Below, piece after piece: positions 60,012 through 64,000 of a stretch of 64,000 nucleotides of DNA. The first letter of the stretch is position 1. Each line of letters begins with the position of its first letter. A program made the position numbers and the translations under genes. The stretch is from Candidatus Skiveiella danica (GTDB lineage: Bacteria; Pseudomonadota; Gammaproteobacteria; Burkholderiales; Burkholderiaceae_C). The notes beneath the pieces were generated by a model, which saw only the letters and a list, made by a program, of their open reading frames with translations, was not told the origin of the DNA and did no database searches. The stretch is from positions 434,001 to 498,000 of the forward strand of contig JADKHE010000011.1 in the NCBI GenBank assembly GCA_016721925.1, read 5' to 3'.

Positions 60012-62065
60012 AACGCCCACCGTTTCCGGCCTGGCTGCGTGCGCATCCGTCGGATCGTCGGGGATCCCTCTGGCTGGCTTTGGTGTTGCTGGTGGCGGGT
60101 CTGCTGGTGATGCTGGTCTGGCTGGCGGGACGCTATGAAATCAGCCAGGTGCAGGAAAGGCTCGAGCGCGACACGGCCGATGCGGTCAGCGACATCCGCA
60201 GTGCGCTCACGCGCAACGTGCAGGCCTTGCAGTCCTTGTATGCGGGCAGTCCGACGCCGGGCAGCTGGTCGGTCGATGCCGCCTCGATGCTGCACGAGCA
60301 CAGGGAGTGGTCGCGGCTGGAGTGGCGCGATCCCGGCCTGGCTTTGCTCGCCGGTGTCGATTCACCTTTCCGCGCGCCCGTCTTCGACCGCATGGGGCGC
60401 GACAACGCCAGGGCCGACATCGCGCAGGCCTGCCTGACCGCACGCAAGTACAACGGGCCGGCCTATTCGGCCAGCTACTTCGTGCCGCAGTCCGATGGCC
60501 TCGGGATGGAGGTCATGGAGATGTGCATGCCCCTGGTGACGGCCGGGCGCCTCAGTGGCTATGTCGTGGCCACCTATTCGCTGCAGGGCATCTTGTCCGA
60601 AATGATCGGACAGGCCTACACCCGCAGCCAGGAAGTCTCGTTCACGGAGGCGGACGGCACCCGACTGGCGCTCCATGGTTCGGTGCGCCGGGGCAACCGG
60701 GTCTTCACGGCCCAGCAGCTGCTGGACCTGCCGGGCAACACGCTGGTGCTGCGCATGGACGGATGGCGCTCGGCGCCCGACCTGTTCCCCAACGTGCTCA
60801 CCGCCCTGGTCACCGCGATGTCGATCGCGCTGGTTTCGGTCCTGGTGCTGCTTCGCAACGACATGCGCCGACGGCAGAAGGCCGAGCGTGACCTTGCCGA
60901 TGCGCTGGCCTTTCGCAAGGCCATGGAGGACTCACTGGTGACCGGACTGCGCGCGCGTGACCTTCAAGGTCGCACCACCTATGTCAACCCCGCGTTTTGC
61001 GAGATGGTGGGATTCAGCGCGGGTGAACTGCTCGGACGCGGTTCTCCGGCGCCATACTGGCCGCCGGAGCTGGCCGACGAGTACCAGCAGCGCCAGGCGA
61101 TTCGGCTGGAGCACAACCACGCACCGGCTCGTGAGGGCTTTGAATCGGTGTTCATGCGCAAGGATGGTCGTCGTTTTCCGGTGCTCATCATCGAGGCGCC
61201 GCTGATCAATGTGCTGGGGCGCCAGACGGGCTGGATGAGCGCGCTGCTGGACATCAGCGAGCAGCGGCGGGTCGAGGAGCTGCAGCGCGCCAGCCAGGAA
61301 CGCCTGCAGGCCACGGCGCGGCTGGCCACTGTCGGCGAGATGGCCTCGCTCCTGAGCCACGAGCTCAACCAGCCCTTGGCCGCGATCGCCAGCTACGCGA
61401 CGGGGTCGTTGAACCTGCTGCAGGACACGGCCCCCGGCCTTGAACCGGGACTGGCCAAAGGGTCCGACCTGCAATTGGCCCTTCGCCGGATCGCCGAGCA
61501 GGCCGAGCGCGCGGGCAAGGTGATCCGCAGCGTGCACGACTTCGTCCGCCGACGCGACCAGCTGCGCGAGGAAGTGTCACCGAATGCGCTGCTGAACGAC
61601 ATCATGCCGCTGGTGAGCCTGCAGGCGCGCAAGTTGCAGGTGCGGGTGCGAGTCGAAGTTGACGACGGCTTGCCGGATGTGCTGTGCGACCGCATCATGG
61701 TCGAGCAGGTGCTGCTCAACCTGGCGCGCAATGCGATGCAGGCCATGGATCTGCCCGACCTGCGCGATCGTCCGCTGGAGTTTCGGGTGCGCCGGGCGGC
61801 ATCTGCAGAAGGCAACCGCTGGCTGGAATTCTCGGTGGCCGATGGGGGCGCTGGCATTCCTGGAGACGTGGCCCGCCAGCTCTTCACCCCGTTCTTCACG
61901 ACCAAGACCGAGGGCATGGGCCTCGGCCTGAGCCTGTGCCGCACGGTGGTCGAACAGCATGGAGGCTACCTGGACTTCGTGCCCAACACCCCCAGCGGAA
62001 CGGTCTTCCGGTTCACGCTGCCGGCCGTGGCCAACCGCAAGGCCAAAGTGCCCTCGATAGAATGA
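60008..62065 (+). CDS. PAS-domain membrane histidine kinase
   Basis: A 685-residue sensor kinase. Two membrane helices (about 20-42 and 265-285) flank a periplasmic sensor domain of about 220 residues with paired Cys residues. A cytoplasmic PAS domain follows (about 310-425, with YVNPAFCEMVGFSAGELLGR), then HisKA with the phosphorylated His in LLSHELNQPLAAI near 452 and an ATPase domain with GGAGIPGD and GMGLGLSL. The start used is GTG at 60008, overlapping the nitrilase stop. The regulator gene follows by four bases. The signal is unknown. Confidence 0.9.
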   Translation: MKRPPFPAWLRAHPSDRRGSLWLALVLLVAGLLVMLVWLAGRYEISQVQERLERDTADAVSDIRSALTRNVQALQSLYAGSPTPGSWSVDAASMLHEHREWSRLEWRDPGLALLAGVDSPFRAPVFDRMGRDNARADIAQACLTARKYNGPAYSASYFVPQSDGLGMEVMEMCMPLVTAGRLSGYVVATYSLQGILSEMIGQAYTRSQEVSFTEADGTRLALHGSVRRGNRVFTAQQLLDLPGNTLVLRMDGWRSAPDLFPNVLTALVTAMSIALVSVLVLLRNDMRRRQKAERDLADALAFRKAMEDSLVTGLRARDLQGRTTYVNPAFCEMVGFSAGELLGRGSPAPYWPPELADEYQQRQAIRLEHNHAPAREGFESVFMRKDGRRFPVLIIEAPLINVLGRQTGWMSALLDISEQRRVEELQRASQERLQATARLATVGEMASLLSHELNQPLAAIASYATGSLNLLQDTAPGLEPGLAKGSDLQLALRRIAEQAERAGKVIRSVHDFVRRRDQLREEVSPNALLNDIMPLVSLQARKLQVRVRVEVDDGLPDVLCDRIMVEQVLLNLARNAMQAMDLPDLRDRPLEFRVRRAASAEGNRWLEFSVADGGAGIPGDVARQLFTPFFTTKTEGMGLGLSLCRTVVEQHGGYLDFVPNTPSGTVFRFTLPAVANRKAKVPSIE

Positions 62066-62069
62066 TCCG

Positions 62070-62702
62070 ATGCAACCGGTTCTGAATGGCATGGTCTTCA
62101 TCGTCGACGACGATGTCAGCGTGCGCGAGGCGCTCGCCTGGCTGCTGCGGTCGCGCCGACTGCCGAGTGAGGCATTCGAAAGCGCCGAGGCGTTTGAGGC
62201 GATGCTCGCCCGTCCGGGCTCGGACCTGGGCCGGCAGCCCGCCTGCCTGATGCTCGATGTTCGCATGCCAGGGCTGAGCGGGCTGGCCTTGTTCGACCGG
62301 TTGCTGGAGCGCGGCCTCGTCGACAGGCTGCCCGTGATTTTCCTGACCGGTCATGCCGACGTGCCCACCGCCGTGGATGCGGTCAAGCGCGGCGCCTTTG
62401 ACTTCTGCGAAAAACCCTTTTCCGACAATGCGCTGGTGGACCGAATCGAGCAGGCGCTGGCGCAATCGGCTGCGGTGCTGGAGGTGAGCGCCCGCAAGGA
62501 GCGCCTGCAAGCTCTGCTTGGCGAACTGACCGAGCGTGAGTGCGATGTGATGCGTCTCGTGGTCGAAGGCTTGCCGAACAAGCTGATCGCGGATCAACTC
62601 GACATCAGCGTGCGCACGGTCGAAGTGCACCGTGCCCGGGTGTTCGACAAAATGGACGTCAAGTCGGCCGTCGAGCTGGCCAATTTGCTACGACAAATGT
62701 AG
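62070..62702 (+). CDS. FixJ/NarL-type response regulator
   Basis: A 210-residue regulator. The receiver domain (about 8-125) has the acidic pair in IVDDDVS, the phosphoacceptor Asp63 in CLMLDVRMPG and Lys in FCEKPF. The LuxR-type helix-turn-helix (about 148-205) contains LTERECDVMRLVVEGLPNKL and VRTVEVHRARVFDKM. It pairs with the upstream kinase. The stop codon lies inside repeat copy H, so the last bases of the gene belong to the element. Confidence 0.93.
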   Translation: MQPVLNGMVFIVDDDVSVREALAWLLRSRRLPSEAFESAEAFEAMLARPGSDLGRQPACLMLDVRMPGLSGLALFDRLLERGLVDRLPVIFLTGHADVPTAVDAVKRGAFDFCEKPFSDNALVDRIEQALAQSAAVLEVSARKERLQALLGELTERECDVMRLVVEGLPNKLIADQLDISVRTVEVHRARVFDKMDVKSAVELANLLRQM

Positions 62703-62746
62703 CAAACAATCACCATCGGATGCTGGGTCAGGGCGATTTTTCTTCG
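62690..62746 (+). repeat. Dispersed palindromic repeat, copy H (across the regulator stop)
   Basis: TAGC at 62700 (including the UAG stop of the regulator) is followed by TGCTGGG at 62721, one substitution from the family core. It also supplies the final codons (RKSEEKSP) of the small membrane protein on the other strand. Confidence 0.7.
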
Positions 62747-62892
62747 GATTTCCGGGTTGGGGCGGCGGTTGGCACCCCGCCATCTTCACGCGCGGGCGGT
62801 TCGCCGCCCTTGCGGCCGGAGAACATCGTCCACCAGACGATCAGCACCAGCAGCAACAAGGCACCCAGCGCTTCAAGCAAGATCAGACCCAT
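62728..62892 (-). CDS. Small single-span membrane protein
   Basis: A 54-residue protein with one hydrophobic helix at about 3-23 (LILLEALGALLLLVLIVWW), then a charged, Pro/Ala-rich tail. No family is recognised. It converges on the response regulator, and its 3' end is formed by a dispersed repeat. Its start codon abuts the presumed start of mltA on the opposite strand. Confidence 0.5.
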   Translation of the reverse strand: MGLILLEALGALLLLVLIVWWTMFSGRKGGEPPAREDGGVPTAAPTRKSEEKSP

Positions 62893-64000
62893 CAGACGAC
62901 TCCTTTGGCAACTCGGTGGAGCCGCCATTGTAGGAATGCTGGCCAGTTGCGCCACGTCACCGCCGCCGGCCGCGCCCGCGCCCGCGTCGCCGCAGATCGC
63001 AGACGACGACAGGGCGCCCCTGCCGCCCCCGATCCTGCAGGCCAAGAGCCGCTGGGTGCCGGTGCGCTGGGCCGAGCTGCCGGGCTTCGAGCAAGACCCG
63101 CTGCACGAGGCCTGGAACGCCTGGGTCAAGAGCTGCGAGCGTCCGGGCTCGCTGGCCTCCCTTTGTGCGGACGTGCGTCAGCTCAGCATCGCCAGTGCCG
63201 ACGAGCAGCGCGCCTGGCTGCGCGCGCGGCTGCAGCCCTACCGCATCGAGCCCCTGTCCGGGCCGGCGGACGGCCTGTTGACCAGCTATTTCGAACCGGT
63301 TTTTGACGCCTCGCGCAAGGCGCGAGCGGGCTACACCGTGCCCCTGTATCGCCCGCCGGCCAATCTGGGCGTGCGCCGGCCCTGGTACACGCGCCAGGAG
63401 ATCGACACCCTGCCCGAGCCGCGTGCGGCCCTGGCTGGGCGCGAGATCGCCTGGCTGGCGGATCCGATCGATGCGCTGATGCTGCAGATCCAGGGCTCGG
63501 GCCGCCTGCGCGTGACCGAGCCCGACGGCAGCGTGCGCATGGTGCGCATGGCCTATGCCGGCACCAACGACCAGCCCTACCAGAGCGTTGGCCGCTGGCT
63601 GCTGGACCAGGGCGCGGTGCGCGATGCGTCCTGGCCAGGCATCAAGGCCTGGCTGGCGCAGAACCCGCAGCGCACCCAGGCACTGCTGTGGAGCAACCCC
63701 CGGGTGGTCTTCTTCCGCGAAGAGCCGCTCACCGGCCTGGACGCCGCCTTTGGCCCGCGTGGCGCGCAGGGGGTGCCGCTGACACCCGGGCGCTCCATTG
63801 CGGTGGATCCGCAAAGCATCCCTTACGGCACGCCTGTCTGGCTTGCGTCCAACGGTCCGCAGACCAGCCTGAACCGGCTTGTGATGGCCCAGGACACCGG
63901 CAGTGCCATCGTCGGTGCGGTGCGCGCAGACTGGTTCGCAGGCTGGGGCGTCGAGGCGGGGGAACTCGCCGGGCGGCTCAAGCAGCCGCTTCGGATGTGG
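62891..64000 (+). CDS. mltA: Membrane-bound lytic transglycosylase A, C-terminus cut by the window edge
   Basis: A murein hydrolase that cleaves between MurNAc and GlcNAc and forms 1,6-anhydro ends. The frame reads a lipoprotein signal, IRRLLWQLGGAAIVGMLASC, then the MltA domain with LQIQGSGRL and YAGTNDQPYQSVGRWLL, and the 3D domain with the catalytic Asp in LVMAQDTGSAI. No ATG/GTG/TTG gives a full signal peptide: ATG 62936 is too close to the lipobox Cys, so an ATC at 62891 or a sequence error is suspected. Only a few C-terminal residues are missing. Confidence 0.88.
   Translation, partial: MRRLLWQLGGAAIVGMLASCATSPPPAAPAPASPQIADDDRAPLPPPILQAKSRWVPVRWAELPGFEQDPLHEAWNAWVKSCERPGSLASLCADVRQLSIASADEQRAWLRARLQPYRIEPLSGPADGLLTSYFEPVFDASRKARAGYTVPLYRPPANLGVRRPWYTRQEIDTLPEPRAALAGREIAWLADPIDALMLQIQGSGRLRVTEPDGSVRMVRMAYAGTNDQPYQSVGRWLLDQGAVRDASWPGIKAWLAQNPQRTQALLWSNPRVVFFREEPLTGLDAAFGPRGAQGVPLTPGRSIAVDPQSIPYGTPVWLASNGPQTSLNRLVMAQDTGSAIVGAVRADWFAGWGVEAGELAGRLKQPLRMW

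Overview
The window is high-GC DNA from a betaproteobacterium, most probably Burkholderiales/Comamonadaceae. The evidence is gene content and order: recA-recX, a TctD/TctE-type two-component pair, tkt-gap, gatCAB divergent from mreBCD-mrdA, pyrE/xth, glnE, a YhdP-type AsmA protein followed by a nitrilase, and mltA. This is an inference from protein families; no database was searched. I found no rRNA, tRNA or CRISPR array.

Layout. 1-6.9 kb: recX (start only), recA with tandem LexA boxes, a MarR regulator, the two-component pair, a GST, a SPOR-like membrane protein, birA and a SET-domain methyltransferase. 7-13.6 kb: topoisomerase III with a C-terminal SWIB domain, then gapA, tkt and speD. 13.7-26.3 kb: a lipoprotein, murU, pepP, an alpha/beta hydrolase, serA-serC, a PlsC-type acyltransferase, a MOSC protein, an atypical ABC1 kinase and a K+ channel with RCK domains. 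26.4-41.8 kb: a 5'-nucleotidase, a Tat-lipoprotein flavin oxidoreductase and a membrane spermidine-synthase-like protein, then a fic-mod-DUF3800-res defence block, then DUF350, DUF4178 and SPFH/SHOCT genes. 41.9-46.6 kb: mreBCD-mrdA (rod shape). 46.7-50 kb: gatCAB. 50-55 kb: a DUF4124 protein, pyrE, xth and glnE. 55-64 kb: yhdP, a nitrilase, a PAS histidine kinase with its LuxR-type regulator, a small membrane protein and mltA (truncated by the window edge).

The main unexplained signal is a short dispersed imperfect palindrome. I found eight copies in 64 kb. Each has TAGC followed exactly 17 nt later by (C/T)GCTGGG. Three copies are intergenic, one straddles gene ends, and four lie inside open reading frames that stay in frame (topB, murU, mod, res). 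The second signal is the defence block: Fic, a type III modification subunit, a DUF3800 protein and a Res-type helicase-nuclease, with a candidate structured RNA at the 3' end of the DUF3800 gene. It sits between a spermidine-synthase-like gene and DUF350/DUF4178/SPFH genes that I would expect to belong together. The third is a divergent pair of chromatin-like proteins: a SET methyltransferase, and a topoisomerase III with a histone-H1-like Lys/Ala-rich linker and a SWIB domain. They are separated by an alternating purine-pyrimidine tract.

Five conserved genes (topB, gapA, pepP, an alpha/beta hydrolase, res) each carry one single-base frameshift in a short G/C run. Because gapA is among them, sequencing or assembly error is more likely than gene decay, so these are annotated as whole genes.
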